64,000 bases of DNA from an uncultured Hyphomicrobiales bacterium (GCA_943908365.1 CALTTH010000006.1:1-64000), one strand, 5' to 3'; positions 48,755-57,819 are shown, numbered from the stretch's first letter. A program made the numbers and translations. The notes: generated by a model from the sequence alone, not told the origin.

Positions 48755-49562
48755 CGACTTCTTTATCCGCGCCATCTTTGCCGGGGTCGGCGTCGCGCTG
48801 ACCGCCGGGCCGCTCGGCTGCTTTGTGGTCTGGCGGCGCATGGCCTATTTCGGCGATACCATGGCCCATTCTGCGCTCTTGGGTGTGGCGCTCTCGCTGC
48901 TGTTTCAGTTGAACCTGATCGTCAGCGTTTTTCTCGTGGCATCAGCTGTATCTTTGCTCTTGCTCCTGTTGCAACGGCGTCAGGCTCTTTCTGCCGACGC
49001 GCTGCTCGGTATTCTGTCCCATTCCGCACTTGCTTTCGGCCTCGTCATCGTCGCCTTTATGACCTGGGTGCGGATCGATCTTGTTGCTTTCCTGTTCGGC
49101 GATATTCTTGCCGTTTCGGTAACAGACATCCAGATGGTCTGGGGCGGCGGCGTCCTTGTACTGGCGGCTATCGTCTATCTGTGGAAGCCACTTCTGGCTT
49201 CTACGGTGAATGCTGAGCTCGCCGAAGCGGAGGGCTTGCGGCCGGAACGTTCGAAGCTTCTCTTCATGCTGCTGATGGCGCTTGTCATTGCTATCGCCAT
49301 GAAGATCGTCGGCATCATGTTGATCACATCGCTGCTGATCATTCCGGCAGCAACGGCCAGACGCTTTTCGTCGACACCGGAAATCATGGCGGTGCTGGCG
49401 TCGCTCATCGGTGCCGTCGCCGTCATCGGCGGACTGATGGGATCGCTGCACTATGACACGCCGTCCGGCCCGTCGATTGTCGTTGCCGCCGTCTTGCTTT
49501 TCGTCTTGAGTCTTTTGCCTGTGCCCGGACGGTCGCGCAGTGCCGAGCAGGGAGTGAACTGA
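48747..49562 (+). CDS. znuB: zinc ABC transporter permease ZnuB
   Basis: A 271-residue inner-membrane permease, the channel of the zinc importer. About eight hydrophobic segments are visible. Conserved parts are the start FFIRAIFAGVGVALTAGPLGCFVVWRRM, then AYFGDTMAHSALLGVALSL with the membrane-embedded His/Asp, and the ABC-3 signature AEAEGLRPERSKLLFMLLMA (coupling helix) near 155-175. It overlaps znuC and its TGA overlaps the ATG of zur (TGATG), so all three are translated together. Role: zinc uptake under limitation. Confidence 0.96.
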   Translation: MFDDFFIRAIFAGVGVALTAGPLGCFVVWRRMAYFGDTMAHSALLGVALSLLFQLNLIVSVFLVASAVSLLLLLLQRRQALSADALLGILSHSALAFGLVIVAFMTWVRIDLVAFLFGDILAVSVTDIQMVWGGGVLVLAAIVYLWKPLLASTVNAELAEAEGLRPERSKLLFMLLMALVIAIAMKIVGIMLITSLLIIPAATARRFSSTPEIMAVLASLIGAVAVIGGLMGSLHYDTPSGPSIVVAAVLLFVLSLLPVPGRSRSAEQGVN

Positions 49563-49978
49563 TGAACATGAATGCGAATTCGAAGAACCTCACCCGCAAC
49601 CAGTCGCTGGTTTACGACGCGCTCTCCCGCTCGCAGGCGCCGCTTAGTGCCTATGTGATCCTCGACAAGCTGAGAGATAGCGGTTTTCGCGCACCCCTGC
49701 AGGTTTATCGCGCGCTGGAAAAGCTGATCGAGTTCGGTCTGGTCCACCGTTTGGAGAGTCTGAACGCTTTCGTAGCGTGCTCCCATACGAGCGCGGACTG
49801 CTGCACGCATCATCATGGCACGGTTGCCTTCGCCATCTGCAACGCCTGCGGCCAGGTGACGGAGTTTCACGATCATGAGATCGATCATCGCCTTGGCGAT
49901 TGGGTCAAGCGACAGAAGTTCAAGGCCGAAAAGACGACAATCGAGATCCGCGGTCTTTGCGAGGCCTGCGCGGCCTAG
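49562..49978 (+). CDS. zur: zinc uptake regulator Zur (Fur family)
   Basis: A 138-residue dimeric Fur-family repressor that binds DNA when loaded with zinc. A winged helix forms the N-terminal half (residues 10-68, with PLQVYRALEKLIEFGLVHRLES as recognition region). Two Cys pairs, C93xxC96 (CNACG) and C133xxC136 (CEACAA), make the structural zinc site. Regulatory ligands probably come from His and Cys residues around 74-105 (CSHTSADCCTHHH and EFHDHEID). As the last gene of znuC-znuB-zur it would control its own operon and the divergent znuA. The family assignment to Zur rather than Fur is supported by the operon. Confidence 0.95.
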   Translation: MNMNANSKNLTRNQSLVYDALSRSQAPLSAYVILDKLRDSGFRAPLQVYRALEKLIEFGLVHRLESLNAFVACSHTSADCCTHHHGTVAFAICNACGQVTEFHDHEIDHRLGDWVKRQKFKAEKTTIEIRGLCEACAA

Positions 49979-50013
49979 TCTCAAGGTACGAGGCGGGAAA
50001 GTATGCGGGCAGC

Positions 50014-50541
50014 CTAGACAGGCTTCAGTTCGTCGGCAAAGCGCTTCCAGTTGGCCACGTATTTTTCTGCCGACTTTCTGATGCCCTCGGCGGCCTTTTC
50101 ATCCAGCGTGCGGACGACGCGGGCAGGGGAACCGACGATCAGGGAATTGTCGGGAAATTCCTTGCCTTCGGTGACGAGCGAATTGGCGCCGACGAGGCAG
50201 TTTTTGCCGATCTTCGCACCGTTCAGGATTGTCGCTCCCATGCCGATCAGGGTGTTGTCGCCGATCGTGCAGCCGTGGATGATGGCGTGGTGGCCGATGG
50301 TGCAGTCCTCGCCGATCGTCGCGGGAAAACCCGGATCGCTGTGCACCATGACGCCTTCCTGAATGTTCGTGCCGCGGCCAACCGTCATTGGCTCGTTATC
50401 GCCGCGCAACGTCGCGCCGAACCAGATGCCGACGTCTTCACCCAGGGTGACGGAGCCGATGACATTGGCATCCGGCGCGATCCAGTATCGATCCGCTGCT
50501 GGCATGTTGGGCACTCTCGTTCCGAGGCGATAGACTGGCAT
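50014..50541 (-). CDS. gamma-carbonic anhydrase family protein
   Basis: A 175-residue left-handed beta-helix protein of hexapeptide repeats (I-G-x-x-x-x pattern), of the YrdA/PaaY-like gamma-carbonic anhydrase group. Metal ligands by pattern are His67 (VMVHSDP), His84 (TIGHHAII) and His89 (IIHGC), the spacing used by trimeric family members. Some members hydrate CO2 and others have no tested activity. The C-terminal helix is rich in Lys and Glu. It is the second of two adjacent minus-strand genes, 28 bases downstream of the FAH hydrolase gene, and may share its transcript. Confidence 0.9.
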   Translation of the reverse strand: MPVYRLGTRVPNMPAADRYWIAPDANVIGSVTLGEDVGIWFGATLRGDNEPMTVGRGTNIQEGVMVHSDPGFPATIGEDCTIGHHAIIHGCTIGDNTLIGMGATILNGAKIGKNCLVGANSLVTEGKEFPDNSLIVGSPARVVRTLDEKAAEGIRKSAEKYVANWKRFADELKPV

Positions 50542-50569
50542 AGGCGGATCTCCGATTTCTGTTCGGGTG

Positions 50570-51259
50570 TCAGACGACCTTGACCGTCAAAGTGCCGACG
50601 CCATCCACGCCGCACTCCATGATGTCGCCCTTGACGACTGGGCCAACGCCGGCCGGCGTGCCGGTCATGATCACATCGCCAGCGGCCAGTCCGAAGACCT
50701 TCGACAGTTCGGCAATGATTTCCGCTGTCTTCCAGATCATCTGATCGAGATCGCCGGATTGCTTGCGCGCGCCGTTCACATCGAGCCACACTGCACCCTT
50801 GTCCGGATGTCCGATCTTCGAGGCCGGAACGAGTGGCGAGATCGGTGCGGAGAATTCAAAGGCCTTTGCGCCTTCCCAGGAGCGGCCCATCTTCTTCAAT
50901 CTGTCCTGCATGTCGCGGCGGGTCATGTCGATGCCGACACCATATCCCCAGACGTGATCGAGCGCGTCGTCGACCGAGATGTTCGAGCCGCCGCTTTTCA
51001 ATGCGACAACACATTCGACTTCGTAGTGGACGTTGGACGACAGGGCCGGGTAGGGAAAGTCTTGGCCGGCGGGAAGCAGGTTGTCCGGGTTCTTTTGAAA
51101 GAAGAAGGGGGGCTCGCGGGATGGATCGTGGCCCATCTCGATAGCGTGGTCTGCGTAGTTGCGTCCGACGCAATAGACCCGCCGCACAGGGAAGGTTTCG
51201 TTCGCGCCTTCGACGGGCAGGAGAACGGGTTGGGGGGCGGGGATCACTGTTGCGGACAT
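50570..51259 (-). CDS. fumarylacetoacetate hydrolase (FAH) family protein, fumarylpyruvate hydrolase-like
   Basis: A 229-residue cytoplasmic metal-dependent hydrolase or decarboxylase of the FAH fold, similar to enzymes cleaving fumarylpyruvate or acylpyruvates in aromatic breakdown. Family marks are PVRRVYCVGRNYADHAIEMG, EPPFFFQKNPDNLLP, NVHYEVECVVALKSGG (metal-binding Glu region) and the C-terminal DVIMTGTPAGVGPVVKGD. No gentisate or maleylpyruvate genes are nearby, so the physiological substrate is open. An oxaloacetate decarboxylase role as in FAHD1-like proteins is possible. It precedes the gamma-carbonic anhydrase gene on the same strand. Confidence 0.9.
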   Translation of the reverse strand: MSATVIPAPQPVLLPVEGANETFPVRRVYCVGRNYADHAIEMGHDPSREPPFFFQKNPDNLLPAGQDFPYPALSSNVHYEVECVVALKSGGSNISVDDALDHVWGYGVGIDMTRRDMQDRLKKMGRSWEGAKAFEFSAPISPLVPASKIGHPDKGAVWLDVNGARKQSGDLDQMIWKTAEIIAELSKVFGLAAGDVIMTGTPAGVGPVVKGDIMECGVDGVGTLTVKVV

Positions 51260-51339
51260 AATGGCACTCCTTCTTGGGAGTGGTGTTGTCCCGCAATTTC
51301 AAGGTGATTTCCAGTCCAATCTTCTTGGGCTGTTCGTCT

Positions 51340-51483
51340 TCAGGACAGGAGCCACGCGACACCGCCCGCTACGACAATGAGGGCGACGATGACCGCGAGC
51401 AACCTGCCAACACCCGCATTGGTGTTGCTGTCGGCGCCGACGATGCTCCAGTAGAGAGACTTCTCGTCGCTCTTCTCACTCAT
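51340..51483 (-). CDS. 47-residue single-span membrane protein
   Basis: A short gene reading MSEKSDEKSLYWSIVGADSN with a hydrophobic helix at about residues 26-46 (LLAVIVALIVVAGGVAWLLS) that ends the protein. GGGAGG precedes two consecutive ATG codons at two and five bases. The second gives better spacing. The hydrophilic N-terminus with a C-terminal helix resembles a tail-anchored small protein. Family unknown. It lies 80 bases upstream of the FAH gene on the same strand and could be co-transcribed. Confidence 0.5.
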   Translation of the reverse strand: MSEKSDEKSLYWSIVGADSNTNAGVGRLLAVIVALIVVAGGVAWLLS

Positions 51484-51646
51484 CATGACCTCCCCCAAAT
51501 CTTGTGACACCGTGCTTCACAAACCCTCTCGATCATTGAGGGTTCCGCTTCATGCATCGCGGATTTGAAAAGACGCGGGTAGATCGCTCAGCCATTCCGC
51601 CTTATATGGACCCGAAACGCCGTTCGTCTGAGCCTTCGATACGTCT

Positions 51647-52729
51647 ATGTCGCGCGGAGGAGACGAGACGACAATCAAGGATTGGCCGACGATTATGACG
51701 ATGACTTCTCAACGCAAGGATGGCGCGTCGCATTACGCGCGTGGAAAGGTCTTCGCCGTCGCGCCGATGATCGACTGGACCGATACGCGTTGCCGCTTTC
51801 TGCATCGCCAGCTTTCGCAGCATGCGCTTCTCTATACGGAGATGATCGTGGCCGATGCCATCATTCATGGCAAGCGCGACAAGCTGCTTGAGTATCACCC
51901 TCAAGAACACCCGGTGGCGCTGCAACTTGGCGGCTCCGATCCCGGAAAGCTCGCCGAGGCCGTCAAAATTGCCTCGGACTATGGATATGACGAGATCAAT
52001 CTCAATGTCGGCTGTCCCTCCGACCGAGTTCAGTCCGGTACTTTCGGCGCGTGCCTGATGCGCGAGCCTGAGACCGTTGCGGCCTGCGTCGAGGCGATGA
52101 AGGCCGTGGCGCGTGTGCCTGTCACCGTGAAGTGCCGCATCGGCGTGGATGACCAGGAGCCGGACGCTGTTCTTCCAGATTTCATCGCACGTATGGTTGC
52201 CGCAGGGGCGGATGCCGTCTGGATCCACGCCCGCAAGGCATGGCTTCAGGGACTGTCACCCAAAGAGAACCGCGAAGTGCCGCCGCTGGATTATCAGTTG
52301 GCTTATCGCATGAAGCAGGAATTTCCCGATCTCTTCATCGGCATCAATGGTGGGATCACCGATCTCGATCAGGCAGACGAGCATTTGAAGCATATGGATG
52401 GCGTCATGCTGGGGCGTGCTGCCTACCATAACAGCTCGATCCTTGCGCAAGTGGATCACCGCATCTATGGCGCGCCGTCCCGCGATCTCGATGCAAACGC
52501 CTTGCGCGACGCGATGATGGCCTATGCGGAAGATTATATTGCCAAGGGCGGCCGCCTGAATCACGTCACCCGCCACATGGTCGGGCTGTTTCAGGGATTG
52601 CCCGGCGCACGGCGCTTCCGGCAAATCCTCTCCAGCGATGCGACAAAGCCCGGCGCCGGCTGCGAAGTCATTGCCGCCGCCTTCGACGCCATCGACTTCG
52701 AGCGAGCGCCAGCGGCAATCGACGCATAA
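51647..52729 (+). CDS. dusA: tRNA-dihydrouridine synthase DusA
   Basis: A 360-residue FMN enzyme that reduces uridines 20/20a in tRNA D-loops with NADPH. The TIM barrel begins FAVAPMIDWTDTRCRFLHR. The active-site Cys lies in NVGCPSDRVQSGTFGACLM. FMN-phosphate binding is at GINGGI, and HARKAWLQGLSPKENRE is typical of DusA rather than DusB or DusC. The start is uncertain: ATG at 51647 has no good ribosome site, and Met codons at 51695 and 51701 (MTMTSQRKD) also fit, because the domain starts only at about residue 37 of this call. It converges on the DUF72 gene, with 12 bases between the stops. Confidence 0.92.
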   Translation: MSRGGDETTIKDWPTIMTMTSQRKDGASHYARGKVFAVAPMIDWTDTRCRFLHRQLSQHALLYTEMIVADAIIHGKRDKLLEYHPQEHPVALQLGGSDPGKLAEAVKIASDYGYDEINLNVGCPSDRVQSGTFGACLMREPETVAACVEAMKAVARVPVTVKCRIGVDDQEPDAVLPDFIARMVAAGADAVWIHARKAWLQGLSPKENREVPPLDYQLAYRMKQEFPDLFIGINGGITDLDQADEHLKHMDGVMLGRAAYHNSSILAQVDHRIYGAPSRDLDANALRDAMMAYAEDYIAKGGRLNHVTRHMVGLFQGLPGARRFRQILSSDATKPGAGCEVIAAAFDAIDFERAPAAIDA

Positions 52730-52741
52730 TCGAGCGTAGGG

Positions 52742-53542
52742 TCAGACGAGGGTCTGCAGCAGCTGCGCGCCGTTCGGCGCGTTGACCTTGCCGCCGGTAA
52801 TGAAGAAAGCGAAAACATCGCGCGGCGTCTTTTCGGCTTTTCGGTGGGGCGCGATCATCGGAAGATCGTCGGGCGCGCCGCCAGCCGCATAGGCCTTCAG
52901 GCGCTCGCTCCACGCCTTTACATCCTTCTCGGGATAGCAGGTCTCGATATCGTCCTCGCCCTTCTGCAGACGGCAATAGACGAAATCCGCCGTCACATCC
53001 GGCAGCATCGGATAGTCGTGATGATCGGCGCAGACGACAGCGACATTGTGCTTTGCCAGCAACTCGATGAATTCCGGTACCTGGAAGCTGTCGTTGCGCA
53101 CCTCAACGACATGCTGCAAGTTCAACCCGTCCTGCTTTTCCGGCAACAAGGCCAAGAAGGCGGCAAAGTCGTCCGGCTCGAATTTCTTCGTCGGCGCGAA
53201 CTGCCAGAGGATCGGTCCGAGATGATCGCCAAGCTCCGTCAGCCCCTGCGTCAGGAACTTTGTCATCGATTCCTCTGCTTCGGCAAGAACCTTGCGGTTG
53301 GTGACGAAACGACTTGCTTTCAGCGAGAATATGAAATTATCCGGCACCTCGGATGCCCATTTGGCGAAGGTTGCCGGTTTCTGGCTACCATAATAGGTGC
53401 CGTTCACCTCGATCGCCTTCAACTTGGAGCTTGCATATTCCAGCTGGCGTTTCTTGGTGAGCTTCTCAGGATAGAACGTGCCTTCCCAAGGCTCGAAGGT
53501 CCAGCCACCGATACCGGCGCGGATCGTTCCCGACTTGCTCAT
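52742..53542 (-). CDS. DUF72 (YecE-like) family protein
   Basis: A 266-residue TIM-barrel protein of the DUF72 family. Conserved parts are GIGGWTFEPWEGTFYPEKL, the LKAIEVNGTYYGSQKPATFAKW motif (NxTFYxxP-like in relatives) and SLKASRFVTNRK. HVVEVRNDSF and the VCADHHDYPML segment complete the fold. The function of DUF72 is not established. Its TIM-barrel relatives suggest a sugar or nucleotide substrate. The ATG at 53542 is preferred over an upstream Met because GGAGAGACGG precedes it. It lies 44 bases downstream of uvrA on the same strand and is convergent with dusA. Confidence 0.88.
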   Translation of the reverse strand: MSKSGTIRAGIGGWTFEPWEGTFYPEKLTKKRQLEYASSKLKAIEVNGTYYGSQKPATFAKWASEVPDNFIFSLKASRFVTNRKVLAEAEESMTKFLTQGLTELGDHLGPILWQFAPTKKFEPDDFAAFLALLPEKQDGLNLQHVVEVRNDSFQVPEFIELLAKHNVAVVCADHHDYPMLPDVTADFVYCRLQKGEDDIETCYPEKDVKAWSERLKAYAAGGAPDDLPMIAPHRKAEKTPRDVFAFFITGGKVNAPNGAQLLQTLV

Positions 53543-53586
53543 CCGTCTCTCCAATCAACGCAAAATTGCCATGTGAAGGGGGCGGA

Positions 53587-56508
53587 TCACTCCGCCGCCT
53601 GAATATTCTTTTCCGGATGGCGCTCCAGCAGTTCCTTGAGGAACTGGCCGGTATAGGAGCGCTTCTCCTTGACGATCTGCTCCGGCGTCCCGGCAGCCAC
53701 GACCTCACCACCGCCTGTGCCGCCTTCTGGACCAATATCGATGATGTAGTCCGCCGTCTTGATGACCTCGAGATTGTGCTCGATGACCACAACAGAGTTG
53801 CCCTGATTGACCAGCTCATGCAGCATTTCCAGAAGCTTCTTCACATCGTGGAAATGCAGGCCGGTCGTCGGTTCATCAAGGATGTAAAGTGTTCTGCCAG
53901 TCGAGCGTTTGGACAGCTCCTTGGCGAGCTTGACGCGCTGGGCTTCGCCGCCTGACAAGGTGTTAGCCTGCTGACCGACCTTAATATAGCCAAGGCCGAC
54001 ATCGAAAAGCGATTGCAGCTTGTCGCGCACGGCAGGCACGGCGGCGAAGAACTCCACGCCTTCTTCCACCGTCATATCCAGCACATCGGCAATCGACTTG
54101 CCCTTAAAGGTCACGTCCAGCGTTTCGCGGTTATAGCGCTTGCCGTGGCAGACATCGCAGGTGACATAGACATCCGGCAGGAAGTGCATCTCGATCTTGA
54201 TCACGCCATCGCCCTGGCAGGCTTCGCAGCGCCCACCCTTTACGTTGAAGGAGAAACGGCCCGGCGCATAGCCACGGGCCTTCGCCTCCGGCAGACCGGC
54301 GAACCAGTCACGGATCGGCGTAAAAGCGCCGGTATAGGTGGCTGGGTTGGAGCGTGGTGTACGACCGATCGGCGACTGATCGATGTCGATGACCTTGTCG
54401 ATGAATTCGAAGCCATCGATGCGATCGTGTTCCGCCGGAATTTCGCGCGCGCCCATCACACGACGGGCGGCAGCCTTATAGAGCGTCTCAATCAGGAAGG
54501 TAGACTTGCCCCCGCCCGATACGCCTGTAACAGCCGTGAAAACGCCGAGCGGCACAGAGGCCGTGACATTCTTCAGATTGTTGCCGCGCGCGCCGACGAC
54601 CTTGATCTCCTTGCCCTTCTTCGGCTTGCGCCGTTCCGCTGGAACAGGAACGCCCATTTCGCCGGAAAGGTACTTGCCCGTCAGCGAGTTCGGATTGGCC
54701 ATCACCTCCTGAGGCGTGCCCTCGGCAATGACCTGGCCACCATGGATGCCGGCAGCGGGGCCAATATCGACCACATAGTCCGCCGTGAGAATGGCGTCCT
54801 CGTCATGCTCGACGACGATCACGGTATTGCCGATATCGCGAAGATGCTTCAGCGTTTCCAGCAGGCGAGCATTATCGCGCTGATGCAGGCCGATTGAGGG
54901 TTCGTCCAGAACGTAAAGAACGCCGGTCAGGCCGGAGCCGATCTGCGACGCCAGACGGATACGCTGGCTCTCGCCGCCCGACAGCGTGCCGGAATTGCGC
55001 GATAGGCTCAGGTAGTCGAGACCGACGTCATTGAGAAAGCGCAGACGTTCGCGGATTTCTTTAAGAATGCGAACGGCGATTTCGTTCTGCTTGGCGTTCA
55101 GCTTTTCGGGCAGGCCTTCGAACCAGTCGCGAGCGACCTTGATCGACATCTGCGTGACTTCGCCGATGTGCAGCGTGTTGATTTTGACCGCAAGTGCCTC
55201 GGGCTTCAGCCTATAACCGGCGCAGGCCGGGCAGGGGGCTGCCGACATGTAACGCTCGATTTCTTCACGGGCCCAGGCGCTGTCAGTTTCCTTCCAGCGG
55301 CGTTCGAGATTGGGCACGATGCCTTCGAAATTCTTCACCGTCTTGTAGGAGCGGGCACCGTCCTGATACTGGAACTCGATCTTCTCGTCGGTGCCTTTCA
55401 GGATCGCTTTCTTGGCGGCATCCGTCAGGTCGCTCCAACGGCTGGAGAGCTTGAAGCCGAAGGCTTTACCGAGCGCTTCCAGCGTTTGATTGTAATAGGG
55501 CGAGGAGGACTTGGCCCACGGCGCAATAGCGCCATCCTTCAGCGTGCGCGCAGGCTCAGGCACGATCAGTGCCTCATCCACCTTCTGCTGCGAGCCCAGA
55601 CCATCGCAGGTCGGGCAGGCACCGAAAGGGTTGTTGAAGGAGAAGAGCCGCGGCTCGATCTCCGGAATGGTGAAGCCGGAAACGGGGCAGGCGAATTTTT
55701 CCGAAAACAGCACGCGTTCATGCGTTTCATTGAGCGACTTGTTGGCGGAGCCGCCAGCGGACGTTTCTTCCGCAGGCAGTGGCTTGTCGGCAAATTCCGC
55801 GACCGCCAGGCCATCCGCGAGCTTCAGGCAGGTCTCAAGGCTGTCGGCCAGGCGCGCAGCCATGTCTTGTCGCACTACGGCGCGATCCACCACCACATCG
55901 ATATCGTGCTTGTACTTCTTGTCGAGGGCAGGAACGTCGGCAATCTCGTAGAACTGACCATCGACCTTGACGCGCTGGAAGCCCTTCTTCATCAGTTCGG
56001 CGAGTTCCTTTTTGTACTCGCCCTTACGACCACGCACGATGGGCGCAAGAATATAGAGACGCGTGCCCTCTTCGAAGGCGAGGATGCGGTCGACCATCTG
56101 GCTCACCGTCTGGCTCTCGATCTGCAGACCGGTCACGGGCGAATAGGGAACGCCGACACGCGCGAAAAGAAGGCGCATATAGTCGTAGATTTCCGTTACC
56201 GTACCGACGGTCGAGCGCGGGTTGCGCGAGGTCGTTTTCTGCTCGATCGAGATCGCAGGGGATAGACCCTCGATCTGATCGACATCCGGCTTCTGCATCA
56301 TCTCCAGAAACTGGCGCGCATAGGCAGAAAGGCTCTCCACATAGCGGCGCTGCCCCTCGGCATAGATGGTATCGAAAGCCAGTGACGACTTGCCGGAACC
56401 GGACAGGCCCGTCATGACGATCAGCTTGTTGCGCGGCAGATCAAGGTCGATGCCCTTGAGATTGTGCTCGCGCGCGCCGCGGATGGAAATCGTCTTCAAT
56501 TCACTCAT
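53587..56508 (-). CDS. uvrA: excinuclease ABC subunit A UvrA
   Basis: A 973-residue DNA-damage recognition ATPase of nucleotide excision repair. Two ABC ATPase halves are visible. The first Walker A is GLSGSGKSSLAF (residues 34-45), the second GVSGGGKSTFLIE (about 670). Signature sequences NSGTLSGGESQRI and ANTLSGGEAQRVKL, with Walker B LDEPSIGLHQ and LDEPTTGLHF, define each. Zinc-type Cys clusters include CPACAGYRLKPEAL and CEACQGDGVIKIEMHF, then CDVCHGKRYN. Length is normal. It is divergent from ssb over a perfect LexA box, so it is SOS-inducible. It works with Mfd at 25779 in transcription-coupled repair. Confidence 0.98.
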   Translation of the reverse strand: MSELKTISIRGAREHNLKGIDLDLPRNKLIVMTGLSGSGKSSLAFDTIYAEGQRRYVESLSAYARQFLEMMQKPDVDQIEGLSPAISIEQKTTSRNPRSTVGTVTEIYDYMRLLFARVGVPYSPVTGLQIESQTVSQMVDRILAFEEGTRLYILAPIVRGRKGEYKKELAELMKKGFQRVKVDGQFYEIADVPALDKKYKHDIDVVVDRAVVRQDMAARLADSLETCLKLADGLAVAEFADKPLPAEETSAGGSANKSLNETHERVLFSEKFACPVSGFTIPEIEPRLFSFNNPFGACPTCDGLGSQQKVDEALIVPEPARTLKDGAIAPWAKSSSPYYNQTLEALGKAFGFKLSSRWSDLTDAAKKAILKGTDEKIEFQYQDGARSYKTVKNFEGIVPNLERRWKETDSAWAREEIERYMSAAPCPACAGYRLKPEALAVKINTLHIGEVTQMSIKVARDWFEGLPEKLNAKQNEIAVRILKEIRERLRFLNDVGLDYLSLSRNSGTLSGGESQRIRLASQIGSGLTGVLYVLDEPSIGLHQRDNARLLETLKHLRDIGNTVIVVEHDEDAILTADYVVDIGPAAGIHGGQVIAEGTPQEVMANPNSLTGKYLSGEMGVPVPAERRKPKKGKEIKVVGARGNNLKNVTASVPLGVFTAVTGVSGGGKSTFLIETLYKAAARRVMGAREIPAEHDRIDGFEFIDKVIDIDQSPIGRTPRSNPATYTGAFTPIRDWFAGLPEAKARGYAPGRFSFNVKGGRCEACQGDGVIKIEMHFLPDVYVTCDVCHGKRYNRETLDVTFKGKSIADVLDMTVEEGVEFFAAVPAVRDKLQSLFDVGLGYIKVGQQANTLSGGEAQRVKLAKELSKRSTGRTLYILDEPTTGLHFHDVKKLLEMLHELVNQGNSVVVIEHNLEVIKTADYIIDIGPEGGTGGGEVVAAGTPEQIVKEKRSYTGQFLKELLERHPEKNIQAAE

Positions 56509-56667
56509 GACAAGGCTCTGGATTTCAGCTGTTTGGACGGATCGGTTCTTATGTCATCATCTGGAACGGCGTGTCGAGACGATTGACGTTCCGGTATGGT
56601 CTTGCCCGGCGCGGTCTCGGCTGGGAATGCTTCTGGATCTGCTTGACTCACTCACCACGCCTTAATA

Positions 56668-56682
56668 GAACAAAAAAGGAAC
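56668..56682. promoter_or_regulatory. LexA/SOS box between uvrA and ssb
   Basis: GAAC-AAAAAAG-GAAC is an exact alphaproteobacterial LexA direct repeat (GAAC-N7-GAAC, equal to GTTC-N7-GTTC on the other strand). It lies 160 bases upstream of uvrA and 149 upstream of ssb. A divergent uvrA/ssb SOS promoter is a known arrangement in many bacteria. The rest of 56509-56830 shows no gene. Confidence 0.82.
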
Positions 56683-56830
56683 ATATTGCAACTATGTCCG
56701 TTGGCAAGAACATTCCTTGTGGATTGTCGTTCCACTCGCTGCCCATCGCGACGAGGGATGGTCTATGGTGCGCGGGACTTTTGAACAGGAAAAATGCCGT
56801 TCATGACGTTCGGCAGACAGGAAGATAAAT

Positions 56831-57373
56831 ATGGCTGGCAGCGTAAACAAGGTTATTCTGGTCGGAAATGTCGGCGCTGATCCGGAAATTCGCCGCACGC
56901 AGGATGGCCGACCAATCGCCAACCTGCGCATTGCGACGTCGGAAAGCTGGCGCGACCGCAATTCGGGCGAGCGCAAGGAAAAGACCGAATGGCACACGGT
57001 CGTCGTCTTCAATGAAGGCCTGTGCAAGGTCGTTGAGCAATACGTCAAGAAGGGCGCCAAGCTCTACATCGAAGGCGCGCTGCAGACCCGCAAATGGCAG
57101 GACCAGAACGGCAATGATCGTTATTCGACGGAAATCGTTCTCCAGGGCTTCAACTCGACGCTGACCATGCTTGACGGTCGCGGCGAAGGCGGCGGCGGTG
57201 GCCGCGGCGGAGATTTTGGCGGCGGTGGCGATTATGCCGGCGGCGGGTCCTATGGTGGGGGCAGCGGTGGCGGTTACGACCAGCAGCCCGCGCGTGGCGG
57301 CGGTGCGTCGCGCGGTGGCCAGCCCTCCGGCGGCAACTTCTCCAACGATCTGGACGACGATATCCCGTTTTGA
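56831..57373 (+). CDS. ssb: single-stranded DNA-binding protein Ssb
   Basis: A 180-residue ssDNA-binding tetramer subunit for replication, recombination and repair. The OB fold is residues 1-115 (start MAGSVNKVILVGNVGADPE; aromatic residues in ATSESWRDRNSGE, TEWHTVVVF and TRKWQDQNG). A Gly-rich disordered linker of about 50 residues follows, ending in the acidic tip DDDIPF that binds partner proteins such as RecG, Exo I and polymerase factors. AGGAAGAT precedes the ATG. It shares a divergent SOS-regulated region with uvrA and has its own terminator. Confidence 0.98.
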   Translation: MAGSVNKVILVGNVGADPEIRRTQDGRPIANLRIATSESWRDRNSGERKEKTEWHTVVVFNEGLCKVVEQYVKKGAKLYIEGALQTRKWQDQNGNDRYSTEIVLQGFNSTLTMLDGRGEGGGGGRGGDFGGGGDYAGGGSYGGGSGGGYDQQPARGGGASRGGQPSGGNFSNDLDDDIPF

Positions 57374-57433
57374 TGACGGCGGTTGAGGCACGGCGTTGTT
57401 TTACGCGCTCATGCCGATTGATAAGACAATATG

Positions 57434-57468
57434 AAGGGGTAGCGGTTACGCTGCCCCTTATTTCTTTA
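57434..57468 (+). terminator. Rho-independent terminator of ssb
   Basis: AAGGGG-T-AGCG, loop GTTA, CGCT-G-CCCCTT, then ATTTCTTT. It lies 60 bases past the ssb stop and just before the ribosome site of the next gene. Confidence 0.8.
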
Positions 57469-57487
57469 GTCATTGAAGGATACGCAT

Positions 57488-57745
57488 ATGTCAGACCAGA
57501 CATCACCTTCCCCGCAACCCGCCACATGGCGGATCGTCCTTGCCTTCATCCTCGATTTCTTCACGGCATTCTGGGTGCTGGGCTTCCTCGTCGCGTCGAT
57601 CCTTGGCGGCCGCACGGAAAACGGCTTCGAACTGAACGGCCTATCGGCCATCGTCTTCTTCGCCTCCATCGTCGCCTATTTTGTTGTGTTCAATAAATAT
57701 CTCGGTGGCACGATCTGGAAGCGTTTGCTGAAGGCGAAGCGGTGA
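57488..57745 (+). CDS. small two-span membrane protein (RDD-like end)
   Basis: An 85-residue inner-membrane protein. Hydrophobic helices run at about residues 16-38 (RIVLAFILDFFTAFWVLGFL) and 50-70. The C-terminus YLGGTIWKRLLKAKR resembles the end of RDD-family domains, and IVLAFILDF is like their first helix with a charged Asp. ATG at 57488 is preferred over an upstream TTG because AAGGA precedes it at seven bases. It lies between ssb and the DUF2000 gene, and the downstream gene is convergent. No function is established. Confidence 0.65.
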   Translation: MSDQTSPSPQPATWRIVLAFILDFFTAFWVLGFLVASILGGRTENGFELNGLSAIVFFASIVAYFVVFNKYLGGTIWKRLLKAKR

Positions 57746-57819
57746 GCGCATTTTCTCCTGTAAATCCTGTGCGCGCTTGATCATCGCATATCACCGAGCG
57801 GCGACTTTCACGGGAGTTA

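Noticed and set aside
47465..48841. 458-residue minus-strand frame over znuA/znuC
   Set aside because: It reads antisense through znuC and the znuA start. The zinc operon frames are real.
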